Shown one piece after another: positions 8,471 to 16,415 of a stretch of 64,000 nucleotides of DNA (positions within the stretch are counted from its first letter, which is position 1; each line of letters opens with the position of its first letter). The notes under the pieces were generated by a model that was not told the DNA's origin, ran no database searches, and worked only from the letters and a program-made list of their open reading frames with translations. The stretch is from positions 310,001-374,000 of the forward strand of contig NZ_JACHIP010000002.1 of assembly GCF_014203275.1 (NCBI RefSeq), in the 5' to 3' direction. Origin of the DNA: Granulicella aggregans (lineage in GTDB: Bacteria > Acidobacteriota > Terriglobia > Terriglobales > Acidobacteriaceae). The position numbers were made by a program, and so were the translations under genes.

Positions 8471-8476
8471 TTCCTC

Positions 8477-8734
8477 ATGGCCGGGAATGTCATAGTTCGC
8501 TCAAGCGTCAGTGTCGAGGTGAAGGAACAGGCCAGCGTTGTGCTCGACACGATGGGACTGAGCGTGTCGGACGTGATGCGGATCGTTCTCACCCACGTCG
8601 CGAACGAAGGCAAGCTTCCGTTCGAACTTACGCCGAATGAGCTGACCCGGGAAACTCTGCTGAAGAGTGCTCGCGGTGAGGGAGTTCATCGGGCGAAGGA
8701 TGCCAAGGATTTGTTTGCCCAGCTTGGCATCTGA
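8477..8734 (+). CDS. dinJ: RelB/DinJ-family antitoxin
   Basis: The 85-residue protein MAGNVIVRSSVSVEVKEQAS has the ribbon-helix-helix N-terminus of RelB/DinJ antitoxins (VRSSVSVEVKEQASVVLDTM, then SVSDVMRIVLTHV) and a disordered acidic/basic C-terminus that would wrap the toxin. It should neutralise the adjacent YafQ-like toxin and repress their shared promoter. Its stop overlaps the toxin start by one base (TGATG), implying translational coupling. It lies 38 bases after ftsK in the same direction, but a TACACT box 6 bases before the ATG points to separate transcription. The symbol is given by family, not proven orthology. Confidence 0.85.
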   Translation: MAGNVIVRSSVSVEVKEQASVVLDTMGLSVSDVMRIVLTHVANEGKLPFELTPNELTRETLLKSARGEGVHRAKDAKDLFAQLGI

Positions 8735-9006
8735 TGCGAACGCCTGAGTACTCTTCTCAGTTCAAGCGCGATGTAAAACGAGCGCAAAGGCGCGGCAAGG
8801 ATGTAGGAAAGCTCAAAGAGCTTCTGTCATTGCTGATCGAAGACAATCCTCTGCCCGCGCGGTACAAAGATCATCCTCTTAGAAACAACTGGGTGGGTTA
8901 TCGCGATGCTCACATCGAGCCGGACTGGTTGCTGATTTATGCCTATGTGAACGAAGCGACCATTCGATTCGAGCGCACCGGGACGCATTCAGATCTGTTC
9001 GACTAG
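8734..9006 (+). CDS. yafQ: YafQ-family mRNA interferase toxin
   Basis: The 90-residue RelE-superfamily toxin retains the catalytic set of E. coli YafQ: H47 (KDHPL), H60 and D64 (RDAHIEPDWLLIY) and H85 (GTHSDLF) correspond to YafQ H50, H63, D67 and H87. Such toxins cleave ribosome-bound mRNA. The N-terminus (TPEYSSQFKRDVKRAQRRG) is the usual basic helix. With all residues intact, it is predicted to be active and held by the overlapping DinJ-like antitoxin. It is not flanked by mobile DNA. Confidence 0.88.
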   Translation: MRTPEYSSQFKRDVKRAQRRGKDVGKLKELLSLLIEDNPLPARYKDHPLRNNWVGYRDAHIEPDWLLIYAYVNEATIRFERTGTHSDLFD

Positions 9007-9068
9007 GAACTCCTGTAGGCTGTTGCTATTCGGCTTCGATAAATCACTTCCTGGTGAACTTCTTGCAT

Positions 9069-11036
9069 ATGTCTCAGCGGAACTTCTTGTTTGCGGCGGC
9101 GTTTTCGCTGGCTGCATTACATTCTCACGCGCAGGCCGCTCCGCAGTACCCGAGCTATCCGAGCGAGACGCCGACGACTCTGCGGCAGCCGACCTATGCC
9201 GGGGAAGGCATGGACTATGAGCGGCGCGAGGTGATGATCGCCATGCGCGATGGGGTGAAGTTGCACACCGTCATTCTTGTGCCGAAGGCGGCGAAGCATG
9301 AGGGGATGTTATTGACGCGGACTCCTTATAGCGCGACGGCTACTACTACCAATGCGATGAGTATCCATCTGGCGAGCGCGCTGTACGGGTATGACAATGC
9401 GCTAGAGACGATTGTAGATGGCAGTTATATCCGGGTAGTACAGGACATTCGCGGCAAGTATGGCAGCGAAGGTGACTATGTGATGAATCGACCGAACCAC
9501 TCTTCAAAGCCGGGGGCCTTGAATCCTACGCCGGTGGATGAGACGACCGATACCTACGACACGATCGACTGGCTGGTGAAGAATGTTCCGGAGTCGAATG
9601 GCAAGGTGGGGATACTGGGGATCTCGTATGACGGATTTACGGCGCTGATCCCGATCTCGCATCCGCATCCGGCGCTGAAGGTTGCCGTACCGATGAACCC
9701 GATGGTGGATGGATGGCGGGGCGATGACTGGTTCCATAACGGCGCGTTTCGCGAGCAGAACATGGGGTACATCTACGAGCAGGCGGGGTCGCGGGGGAAT
9801 GATTATCACTGGCTGAATACGTACTTCGACGACTACGACTTTTATATGAATGCCGGGTCGGCGGGAGAGCTGGGCAAGCGGCGCGGGCTGGAGCAGATCG
9901 GGTTCTGGAAGAAGGTGACGGAGCATCCTGCGTATGACAGCTTCTGGAGCGAACAGGCGGTAGATCGCGTGCTGGCGGCCGAGCCGCTGACCGTGCCGAC
10001 GATGCTGGTGCAGAGCCTGTGGGACCAGGAAGATATTTATGGCGCGATTGCGACTTATAAAGCGCTGGAGCCGAAGGACACGCATAACGACAAGCTGTTT
10101 CTGGTGATTGGGCCTTGGCATCACGGGCAGGAGATCGAGGATGCTAGTTCGCTGGGAGCGGTGAAGTTCCATAGCGATACCGGGCTCTATTTTCGCGAGC
10201 AGATTCTTGCTCCGTTTCTTGCGCATTATTTGAAGGACGATCCGCCGCCGTTGAAGACGGCCCCTGTGACGGCGTATGAGACCGGGACGAATACGTGGGA
10301 GCGGCTGGACTCGTGGCCTTCGGGATGTTCGCATGGATGCGAGCCGAGGGCGACTCCGATGTACTTGCAGGCGGGGGCAAAGCTGGGGTTCAAGGTGCCT
10401 GCGGGGGGTGAAGAGTCCTCTGCCTTTGATGAGTTTGTGTCTGATCCGGCTAAGCCGGTTCCCTACCGAGCGCGGCCCAGTCAGCCGATGGGGTACACGC
10501 CGAATCTCTCGTGGGTTCGGTGGCTGGTGGACGATCAGAGGGAGTTTTCTGGGCGGACAGATGTGTTGAGCTATACGAGCGACGTGCTGACCGCGCCGTT
10601 GAAGATCAGCGGGGAGCCGGTTACGAATCTTGTGGCTTCAACAACAGGCAGCGATGCGGACTGGGTGGTGAAGCTGATCGATGTTTATCCGGACGAGGTT
10701 GGTGGGGATGTCGAGATGGGTGGGTATCAGCTTGCGGTGTCGATGGACATCTTCCGCGGGCGGTATCGCGAGAGCCTGGCGGAGGCGAAGGCGATTACGC
10801 CAGATAAACCGCTGACGTACAAGTTCGCTCTGCCTACGGTGAACCATGTGTTTCTGCCGGGACATAAGGTGATGGTGCAGGTGCAGTCGAGCTGGTTCCC
10901 GCTGTATGACCGGAATCCGCAGACGTTTGTGCCGAATATCTTCTTTGCGAAACCGGGGGATTATAAGAAGGCTACGGAGAGGGTTTATCACTCGGCGGGT
11001 GAGGCTAGTTTTGTGGAGTTGCCGGTGGTGAAGTAG
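9069..11036 (+). CDS. secreted CocE/NonD-family hydrolase (peptidase S15-like)
   Basis: The 655-residue protein has a signal peptide (residues 1-24), then an alpha/beta-hydrolase with RRGLE and a nucleophile elbow GISYDG (Ser186). The catalytic Asp is probably in LWDQED and the His in GPWHHGQ. A C-terminal beta-sandwich (about residues 480-650) is the X-Pro dipeptidyl-peptidase C-terminal domain. Relatives include cocaine esterase, glutaryl-7-ACA acylase and X-Pro peptidases; the substrate is unknown. ATG 9069 is chosen because the signal peptide starts there, though an in-frame GTG lies 15 bases upstream. No ribosome binding site is obvious. Confidence 0.88.
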   Translation: MSQRNFLFAAAFSLAALHSHAQAAPQYPSYPSETPTTLRQPTYAGEGMDYERREVMIAMRDGVKLHTVILVPKAAKHEGMLLTRTPYSATATTTNAMSIHLASALYGYDNALETIVDGSYIRVVQDIRGKYGSEGDYVMNRPNHSSKPGALNPTPVDETTDTYDTIDWLVKNVPESNGKVGILGISYDGFTALIPISHPHPALKVAVPMNPMVDGWRGDDWFHNGAFREQNMGYIYEQAGSRGNDYHWLNTYFDDYDFYMNAGSAGELGKRRGLEQIGFWKKVTEHPAYDSFWSEQAVDRVLAAEPLTVPTMLVQSLWDQEDIYGAIATYKALEPKDTHNDKLFLVIGPWHHGQEIEDASSLGAVKFHSDTGLYFREQILAPFLAHYLKDDPPPLKTAPVTAYETGTNTWERLDSWPSGCSHGCEPRATPMYLQAGAKLGFKVPAGGEESSAFDEFVSDPAKPVPYRARPSQPMGYTPNLSWVRWLVDDQREFSGRTDVLSYTSDVLTAPLKISGEPVTNLVASTTGSDADWVVKLIDVYPDEVGGDVEMGGYQLAVSMDIFRGRYRESLAEAKAITPDKPLTYKFALPTVNHVFLPGHKVMVQVQSSWFPLYDRNPQTFVPNIFFAKPGDYKKATERVYHSAGEASFVELPVVK

Positions 11037-11070
11037 TTGGTGGCGGCGCTAAGAGTGTCGGGTTGACTGT

Positions 11071-11118
11071 TTACGTCCCACCCATTCGCGATGAAGCTGC
11101 GCATGGATGGGGCACCCG
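11071..11118 (+). repeat. family A palindromic element
   Basis: TTACGTCCCACCCAT, an internal TTCGCGATGAAGCTGCGCAT centre, then GGATGGGGCACCC. It lies between convergent genes. Confidence 0.75.
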
Positions 11119-11143
11119 GGCTTTCGTACTCCGGGTGGAGAAA

Positions 11144-12541
11144 TTAGCGGGGGAGCTTTTTTGCGCTGCGGAAGGCGGTCAGGGCCAGGATGCAGACGAC
11201 AGCGAGGAGGACGATCCAGAGGAGTTCGGGGTGGCGTTCGGTGAAGGGGCGCGCGTCGGTGCGGGGAGTGAAGGTGGGGTTTGATTCTTCGGGGGTGAGG
11301 GTGGCGATGAGCGGGGTGGCAGAGGGCTGGAAGAGCTTGGCGTAGTCGTAGACCGGAGCTTCGAGGGTGGAGTCGCCGTAGAAGAGTTGGAGCGGCGAAT
11401 TGGTCACCGTCGCGGCGTCGAAGCAGATGCGGCGCTGGCGCATCTGGAGTTGCACGGTGGCGATAGGCAGCGGGGCGTCGTCTCCGTTTTCGATGGCTAC
11501 CTGGAGTTCGGCGAAGTGCTGCATGTTGGCGCCGATGGCGGTGGGGATGGTGAGATTTTCCTGCGCGATCTCGCGACCGGCTTCGGACTTGTGGACGCTG
11601 AGGATGGTGCCGGTGGAGGTTTCGGCGGAGGTTGCGCTGTCGTCTTCTGAAGATGGATCTGAAGATGAATTAAGGGACGGATCTGATTTCTGACCGGGCG
11701 TGACGCGGGCTTCTATGCGGACCGGGCGGCTGAAGCTGCCCTTATAGCCAGGGGCGAGGGTGAAGGCGATGCGTTCGATGGGGACTCGGGCGGGGACCTG
11801 GAAGGTGGCGACGGTCTCACGGCCTCGCTGGACCAGGGCAGAGGTTTGCTGGAGGGTGGTGTAGAGGGTCTGGGCTTCGCGGCTGGGCGGGACGGAGGCC
11901 GATTTGACGATCTCAGGGCGGTTCAGAGAGACGGCAGTCGCGGACGTTCCGGGCGCGGGGGCTAGCGAGAGATCGACGTGGAGGTAGGGGAAGCTGGACT
12001 CTGCGAGCGGAAGGCTGGTGCTGTGGGAGAGATGCTGGCTGGTGAGGTCGAAGAGTGTGAAGCTGCCGAGGCTGGTGGGAGACGGGGCGGCTATTTGCTG
12101 GCTGCCGGAGACTTCGGCGGTGGCGATGAAGTCGTGGGCGTCGAGATCAAGGGCGACGGCGGTGTAGGGGCGGGCGGGCATCGCGAGATCGAAGACGATG
12201 TGGCCGGAGCGGGTGCCCAGGTTGAGGATGCGGGCATCGTCGGTGTCCTGCTGGAGGGGCTCGCTGAGGGTGATGGCGTAGGGGATCTCAGTGTTTCCGG
12301 CGTAGATGCGGAGGTCTTTGAGGGACGGGGAGGCGTGGGTGAAGACGGAGGCGTCCAGGACGGCGCAGGACTCGCCGGTGAGTTGGGTGACAGAGCTGGG
12401 AAGGCGGATGGTGCGCTGGTAGCGGAAGTGCTGCGGGGAGGCTTCGGGGTGCGGGGCGGCCTGGAAAAATAGGAGCAGAGAGGCGAGGACGGGTTTGGCA
12501 GCAGAGAGATGGAGGCTGGGCCGGACTCGGTCGATTAGCAC
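11144..12541 (-). CDS. DUF3999-like periplasmic protein with C-terminal membrane anchor
   Basis: The 465-residue protein has an N-terminal hydrophobic segment (about 17-28), a long beta-rich extracytoplasmic region, and one C-terminal membrane helix (LLWIVLLAVVCILALTAF) followed by a short basic tail. This layout, with FRYQRTIRLPSS at the start of the mature region, fits the DUF3999 family, whose role is unknown but which is often linked to envelope or cell-wall genes. Start is GTG at 12541, supported by TAGAAT 6 bases upstream and no ribosome binding site. YjbQ lies just upstream in the same direction, but each seems to have its own start. Confidence 0.65.
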   Translation of the reverse strand: MLIDRVRPSLHLSAAKPVLASLLLFFQAAPHPEASPQHFRYQRTIRLPSSVTQLTGESCAVLDASVFTHASPSLKDLRIYAGNTEIPYAITLSEPLQQDTDDARILNLGTRSGHIVFDLAMPARPYTAVALDLDAHDFIATAEVSGSQQIAAPSPTSLGSFTLFDLTSQHLSHSTSLPLAESSFPYLHVDLSLAPAPGTSATAVSLNRPEIVKSASVPPSREAQTLYTTLQQTSALVQRGRETVATFQVPARVPIERIAFTLAPGYKGSFSRPVRIEARVTPGQKSDPSLNSSSDPSSEDDSATSAETSTGTILSVHKSEAGREIAQENLTIPTAIGANMQHFAELQVAIENGDDAPLPIATVQLQMRQRRICFDAATVTNSPLQLFYGDSTLEAPVYDYAKLFQPSATPLIATLTPEESNPTFTPRTDARPFTERHPELLWIVLLAVVCILALTAFRSAKKLPR

Positions 12542-12547
12542 GTCCCG

Positions 12548-12553
12548 ATTCTA
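12548..12553 (-). promoter_or_regulatory. -10 box of a leaderless start (gene starting at 12541)
   Basis: TAGAAT on the minus strand, 6 bases, then GTG. It lies in the 27-bp gap after yjbQ. Confidence 0.5.
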
Positions 12554-12568
12554 GAACGCCTGATCGCT

Positions 12569-13027
12569 TTATTCGCCGATGAGGTGAAGGACGATCTCCC
12601 GGCGGTGCGGGCGGACGCGGTGTTCGAAGAGGTAGATACCCTGCCAGGTGCCGAGGGCGAGGCGGCCCTCCATGAGTGGGATGGATAGCTGCACTTGGGT
12701 CAGCGCGGTTTTCAGATGGGCGGGCATGTCGTCGGGGCCTTCGGAGTCGTGGTGGTAGGGGAAGTTCTCTGGGGCGATGCGGTCGAAGTAAGCCTTGATG
12801 TCGGTGCGGACGGTGGGGTCGGCGTTCTCCTGGATGAGGAGGGAGGCGGAGGTGTGGCGGCAGAAGACGGTGAGCAGGCCGGTGTGGATCTGCTGGCGGC
12901 TGACCCACTGGACGACTGTTGATGTGAACTCGTAGAGGCCCTGGCCGCTGGTGGTGATTTCGAGGCTGTGGGTTGATTGCTTCAAACTTTGCTCCTGATT
13001 TCCGGCTCCGGCTTCCGCCGGGGCCAT
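12569..13027 (-). CDS. yjbQ: YjbQ family protein (UPF0047, thiamine-phosphate-synthase-like)
   Basis: The core is diagnostic of the YjbQ/UPF0047 family: FCRHTSASLLIQENADP, then HHDSEGPDDMPAHLK and LGTWQGIYLFEHR. The family is a compact beta-barrel trimer with a conserved His/Asp metal-like site; E. coli YjbQ has a weak thiamine-phosphate synthase activity, and the physiological role is unsettled. Start choice is uncertain: ATG 13027 gives a 152-residue protein close to family length; a longer form from 13111 would run into the small-RNA promoter on the other strand. Neither start has a good ribosome binding site. Confidence 0.8.
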   Translation of the reverse strand: MAPAEAGAGNQEQSLKQSTHSLEITTSGQGLYEFTSTVVQWVSRQQIHTGLLTVFCRHTSASLLIQENADPTVRTDIKAYFDRIAPENFPYHHDSEGPDDMPAHLKTALTQVQLSIPLMEGRLALGTWQGIYLFEHRVRPHRREIVLHLIGE

Positions 13028-13089
13028 TTCAAGAGTAACGGGCGGGGTGGAGAAGAGTGAAACGCTCCGCATTTCTGCCAGCAAAACTG

Positions 13090-13124
13090 TTGACATTTCG
13101 AAATGAATCACCTAACGTAGGTGA
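13090..13124 (+). promoter_or_regulatory. promoter with palindromic operator for a candidate small RNA
   Basis: TTGACA (13090-13095), a 17-base spacer and TAACGT (13113-13118). A perfect inverted repeat TCACCTA/TAGGTGA with a 3-base centre (13108-13124) covers the -10 region, the position expected for a repressor site. Confidence 0.55.
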
Positions 13125-13236
13125 GTGGCAAGACTCCCTTCGGGTTGAGTCAGTCACAGCGAAGTCCACCCACTTCGTTGCAATAACAGGCAAACCCACG
13201 CATCAGCCCCCACCGCGCTGCGTGGGTTTCCTCTTT
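13125..13236 (+). ncRNA. candidate ~110-nt small RNA with C-rich loops
   Basis: Downstream of the promoter at 13090 three consecutive hairpins are readable. Hairpin 1 (13132-13151): GACTCCC, UUCG tetraloop, GG-UU bulge-GAGTC. Hairpin 2 (13157-13180): a 9-bp stem CAGCGAAGT/ACTTCGTTG, including one G-U pair, with loop CCACCC. Hairpin 3 (13192-13229): perfect 11-bp arms AAACCCACGCA/TGCGTGGGTTT around a loop containing CAGCCCCCACC, followed by CCTCTTT, an intrinsic-terminator form. No credible open frame fits. Unpaired C-rich loops are typical of small RNAs that pair with G-rich Shine-Dalgarno regions. The class could not be matched to a named family, and expression is inferred. Confidence 0.6.
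13192..13236 (+). terminator. intrinsic terminator of the candidate small RNA
   Basis: An 11-bp perfect stem followed by CCTCTTT. It lies more than 80 bases beyond any minus-strand gene start, so it serves a + strand transcript that begins in this gap. Confidence 0.6.
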
Positions 13237-13263
13237 AAGCCCGAAGTTTTGGACCGAACCACC

Positions 13264-13329
13264 GTACCTCAGCGGCTGAAGCCGTGTTTCACCCAATAGC
13301 GTTTTGGCACGGCTAGAGCCGTGCCCTTA
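13264..13329 (+). repeat. family E repeat
   Basis: GTACCTCAGCGGCTGAAGCC on the left, the inverted arms GGCACGGCT/AGCCGTGCC, then CTTAA. A diverged copy lies at 34039-34104, with GTATCTCAGCGG and GTGCCCTTA edges. Confidence 0.6.
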
Positions 13330-13372
13330 AGCGAGGCGGACTCAGGGTCAGACCGCGCGACTGGCGTGCCGA

Positions 13373-13378
13373 TAGACT
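13373..13378 (+). promoter_or_regulatory. -10 box of a leaderless start (MFS gene at 13386)
   Basis: TAGACT, 7 bases, then ATG, with no ribosome binding site. Confidence 0.45.
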
Positions 13379-13385
13379 GAGATGG

Positions 13386-15047
13386 ATGCCTTTCGAGAAT
13401 CCAGACTCTACGCCGGAGATCAAACCTCTACTGCAGCCTGTGACTTCGACGAGCGGGTTTGCGCCGCTCAAGATTGCGCTGTTTCGTGACCGCTGGATTG
13501 CGTCGACCGTGTCGAGCGTAGGCACGTGGATGCAGGACACGGCGGCGACCTGGTTGATGACGACGCTAACCGCTTCCCCGCTGCTGATCGCGCTGATGCA
13601 GGCGGCGGCTAGTCTGCCGGTTCTATTTTTCGGACTGCTGGCGGGAGCGACAGCGGACATCTTCGACCGGCGGCGGCTGTTGATCTTCTGGCAGGCGTGG
13701 ATGCTGGCGACCGTCGCGGTGCTGGCGGTGCTGACGTTCCTGGGGCATATTTCGCCGTGGGCGCTGCTCTCCTTCACGTTCCTGATGAATGTGGGTTCGG
13801 CGATGAACAACCCGGCGTGGCAGGCGATTGTGCCGGAGCTGGTGCCGCGAGAGCTGATTCCGGATACGGTGTCGCTGAACTCGGCGAGCAACAACCTGGC
13901 GCGGGCTGTCGGGCCGGCGTTGGGCGGGCTGATGGTGGCGGCGTTCAAGGGAGTCGATAAGGGCGCGGGCTCAGTCTTCCTGCTGAATGCACTTTCGTTC
14001 GCGGGCGTGATCTGGGTGCTGGTGAACTGGAAACGCATCCCGCTGTTCAAGAGCGTGCTGCCATCGGAACGGATTGCGGGGTCGATCCGATCGGGGCTGC
14101 GTTATGTGAGGTACTCGCCTTCTCTGCAGTCGTCGTTGATACGGGCGTTTACGTTTACGTTTTTTGTGTCGGCGGTGTGGTCGTTGCTGGCGGTGGTGGC
14201 AAATCGCGACCTTCACCAGGGGGCGATGGGGTACGGCATTCTGAATGGGTCGCTGGGGCTGGGGGCGGTCATCGCGGCAACCGTGCTGGGGAAGGTTCGG
14301 CGCAGGTTTGGAGCGAGCCGCATGATTGCGGTAGCGACGGCCTACATGGCGCTGACGCTGCTGGTGATGGCCCGGGTGCGATCGCCCGGGGTGATTATTG
14401 CGGTGCTGATGGCTGCGGGCTTCGCCTGGACGAGCACGATGGCGACGCTGAACACCTCGGTGCAGTTGGCGGTGCCGGCGTGGGTGCAGGCGCGGGCGCT
14501 GGGGACGTATCTGATGACGTTCCAGGGCGGGCTGGCGTTGGGATCGATTACGTGGGGGTTTGTGGCGGAGCATAGCTCGACGCCGGTGGCGCTGGTCGCG
14601 GCGGCGGTGGGGTTGATGGTGACACTGCCGGTGGTGCATCGGTTCAAGATTCTTGAGGGGCCGCTGCCGGACCATACTCCTTACCAGTGGACGAGACCGG
14701 CACCGCAGCTTGCGGGTGACTCGGATGTGACGGCGGGGCCGGTGCGGGTTTCAGTTGAGTACGTGGTGAAGGCTGAGAACTATGTGTCGTTCACCAAGGC
14801 GATCCACGAGCTGCGGGGGGTAAGGCTGCGGGATGGCGCGATCCGGTGGGGGATCTATCGGGATGCGGTCGATCCGGAGCGGCTGAATGAGACGTTCCTG
14901 ATGGAGTCGTGGCTGGATTACCTGCGTAGCCGGGAGCGGGTGACGGCAGAGGATGCGGCGATTCGCGACCGGGTCTATGCGATGAATGAAGGGAACGAGA
15001 GGCCGAAGGTCTCGTATCAGATCTATGCGAGAGAGGTTGCGGGGTGA
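13386..15047 (+). CDS. MFS transporter fused to a C-terminal antibiotic-monooxygenase-like domain
   Basis: The 553-residue protein has an EntS-like (MFS_3) transporter in about residues 20-425, with the opening FRDRWIASTVSSVGTWMQD and the loop GATADIFDRRRLLIF, followed by a soluble domain (about 455-553: VSVEYVVKAENYVSF, then WGIYRD and FLMESWLDYLRS). That domain has the ferredoxin-like pattern of ABM-family small monooxygenases. The transporter part is probably a drug or metabolite exporter of the inner membrane; the cytosolic domain might bind or modify the same substrate. This fusion is known in MFS_3 proteins. The leaderless-type start has TAGACT 7 bases upstream. Confidence 0.85.
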   Translation: MPFENPDSTPEIKPLLQPVTSTSGFAPLKIALFRDRWIASTVSSVGTWMQDTAATWLMTTLTASPLLIALMQAAASLPVLFFGLLAGATADIFDRRRLLIFWQAWMLATVAVLAVLTFLGHISPWALLSFTFLMNVGSAMNNPAWQAIVPELVPRELIPDTVSLNSASNNLARAVGPALGGLMVAAFKGVDKGAGSVFLLNALSFAGVIWVLVNWKRIPLFKSVLPSERIAGSIRSGLRYVRYSPSLQSSLIRAFTFTFFVSAVWSLLAVVANRDLHQGAMGYGILNGSLGLGAVIAATVLGKVRRRFGASRMIAVATAYMALTLLVMARVRSPGVIIAVLMAAGFAWTSTMATLNTSVQLAVPAWVQARALGTYLMTFQGGLALGSITWGFVAEHSSTPVALVAAAVGLMVTLPVVHRFKILEGPLPDHTPYQWTRPAPQLAGDSDVTAGPVRVSVEYVVKAENYVSFTKAIHELRGVRLRDGAIRWGIYRDAVDPERLNETFLMESWLDYLRSRERVTAEDAAIRDRVYAMNEGNERPKVSYQIYAREVAG

Positions 15048-15060
15048 GGCGCCGTCGGTT

Positions 15061-15099
15061 GTTCGTCCGACATCTCAAAAGCGAGAGGTGGGGCACCCG
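15061..15099 (+). repeat. family A palindromic element (slightly decayed)
   Basis: GTTCGTCCGACATCTC, the loop AAAAGC, GAGAGGTGGGGCACCC. The left edge reads GTCCGAC instead of GTCCCAC. Confidence 0.7.
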
Positions 15100-15126
15100 G
15101 CGATCTCGGCGAATCTCCACCTATTG

Positions 15127-16257
15127 ATGGATGACGATGTTGTATCGTACGGGCAGACTTATATGCCTATGTCCACCGCACCGTTCTCCGTTCCGTCCGT
15201 CGCCGTTGCCGCGCCTGCCCGCCGCCTGCCTCGGCTTGAGGTTTCGCTTTCTATCCTGTTGGCGGTGAGCATCGCGCTGATCTTCTGGAGCCAGCAGCGG
15301 TATCCGGCGCTGCTGAAAAAGCTGCACGCGGGTAGCGGTGTGAAGGTGGCCGGGACGATCTCGTTTGACGCGCTGATGAAGGTGACGCCGGAGATGCCGG
15401 TGGCAGAGCAGGTAGCGCGGACGAGCGTGAACTGGATCTATACGAATCGGTTTGGGATGTACTTCGCGTTGCCGTTTGGGGCGGCGTTGATGACTCTGTT
15501 TGCCGGGGCGATGGTGCCGAAGCGGTTCGATTCCGCGGCAGGCAATGTGCTTTGCGGGGCGGTTGCGGGAGCTCCGATGGGCGTGTGTACGAACTGCGCG
15601 ACGCCAGTGGCGCAGAGCATGATCGTCGGCGGGGCGAGCACGCGGATGACGCTGGCGGCGATGATCAGCTCGCCGACGATGAACCCTGTCGTAGTGGCGA
15701 TGGCGTTTGTGCTGTTTCCGCTGCACATTGCGCTTTGGAGAATCGCTGTGCCGTTGGTGCTGCTGGCGTGCGTGCCTCTTCTGGTGGCGGAGAACAAGCG
15801 GAAGATTCTATCGATGGGATCGTTCGAGGAACAGCCTTCGCTGGGAGCGCGGCTGGGTAAATTTGCGCAGCGATACCTGCGGAACTTTGCCAAATTGACC
15901 TTGATGACGCTGCCCTGGATGCTGTTGGCGGCGGTGCTGGGGGCAACGATGGCCGTGGTGATTCCGGCGTATGGGACGCATCTGCCGGTGTCTGTTATCG
16001 GGGTGATCGGGGTGGCAATTGTAGGTACGCTGCTGCCGGTGCCGATGGCGCTCGATGTGGCTCTGGCGTTTGTACTGTATCGGGCTGGAGCTCCGGCCGC
16101 CTACGTGGTGGCGCTGCTGTGCACCCTCGGGCCGGTGAGTGTTTATTCGCTGAGCGCGATGTCGCAGCTAATTGGGAAGAAGGCTGGAATGAGGCTCGCA
16201 GGTGCAGTGGCGGGGCTTGGAGTGGTGGCGGGGCTGAGCGTGATGTGGTGGGGGTAG
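15127..16257 (+). CDS. ArsP-like permease (DUF318 type)
   Basis: A polytopic membrane protein of up to 376 residues with about nine helices. The block GAPMGVCTNCATPVAQSM in a membrane region, with its Cys-x-x-Cys pair, and a later repeat-like GTLLPVPMALDVAL are typical of the ArsP_1/DUF318 permease family. Members include organoarsenical exporters, but most are uncharacterised, and no arsenic gene is nearby. The start is uncertain: ATG codons occur at 15127, 15163 and 15169; the basic stretch before helix 1 begins after the last, so the protein may be 12-14 residues shorter. No ribosome binding site is clear. Confidence 0.75.
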   Translation: MDDDVVSYGQTYMPMSTAPFSVPSVAVAAPARRLPRLEVSLSILLAVSIALIFWSQQRYPALLKKLHAGSGVKVAGTISFDALMKVTPEMPVAEQVARTSVNWIYTNRFGMYFALPFGAALMTLFAGAMVPKRFDSAAGNVLCGAVAGAPMGVCTNCATPVAQSMIVGGASTRMTLAAMISSPTMNPVVVAMAFVLFPLHIALWRIAVPLVLLACVPLLVAENKRKILSMGSFEEQPSLGARLGKFAQRYLRNFAKLTLMTLPWMLLAAVLGATMAVVIPAYGTHLPVSVIGVIGVAIVGTLLPVPMALDVALAFVLYRAGAPAAYVVALLCTLGPVSVYSLSAMSQLIGKKAGMRLAGAVAGLGVVAGLSVMWWG

Positions 16258-16415
16258 CTCACGCTGCCGCTTCCCTTCCAAAGAGCTGAGTGAATGGGCA
16301 GCGTGACTATGGGGATAGCCGCGTTCAAGCCTTTATTTTTCTTGACTGATAGGAACAAGTTGGTAGTCTGGCGCAACTCGATTAATGGTCTATTCATTTT
16401 CGCGGAGCGTGCGTT

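Noticed and set aside
13057-13299. An 80-codon + strand open frame across the small-RNA region
   Set aside because: It has no binding site, its composition is not protein-like, and it crosses the promoter, three hairpins and an E repeat.
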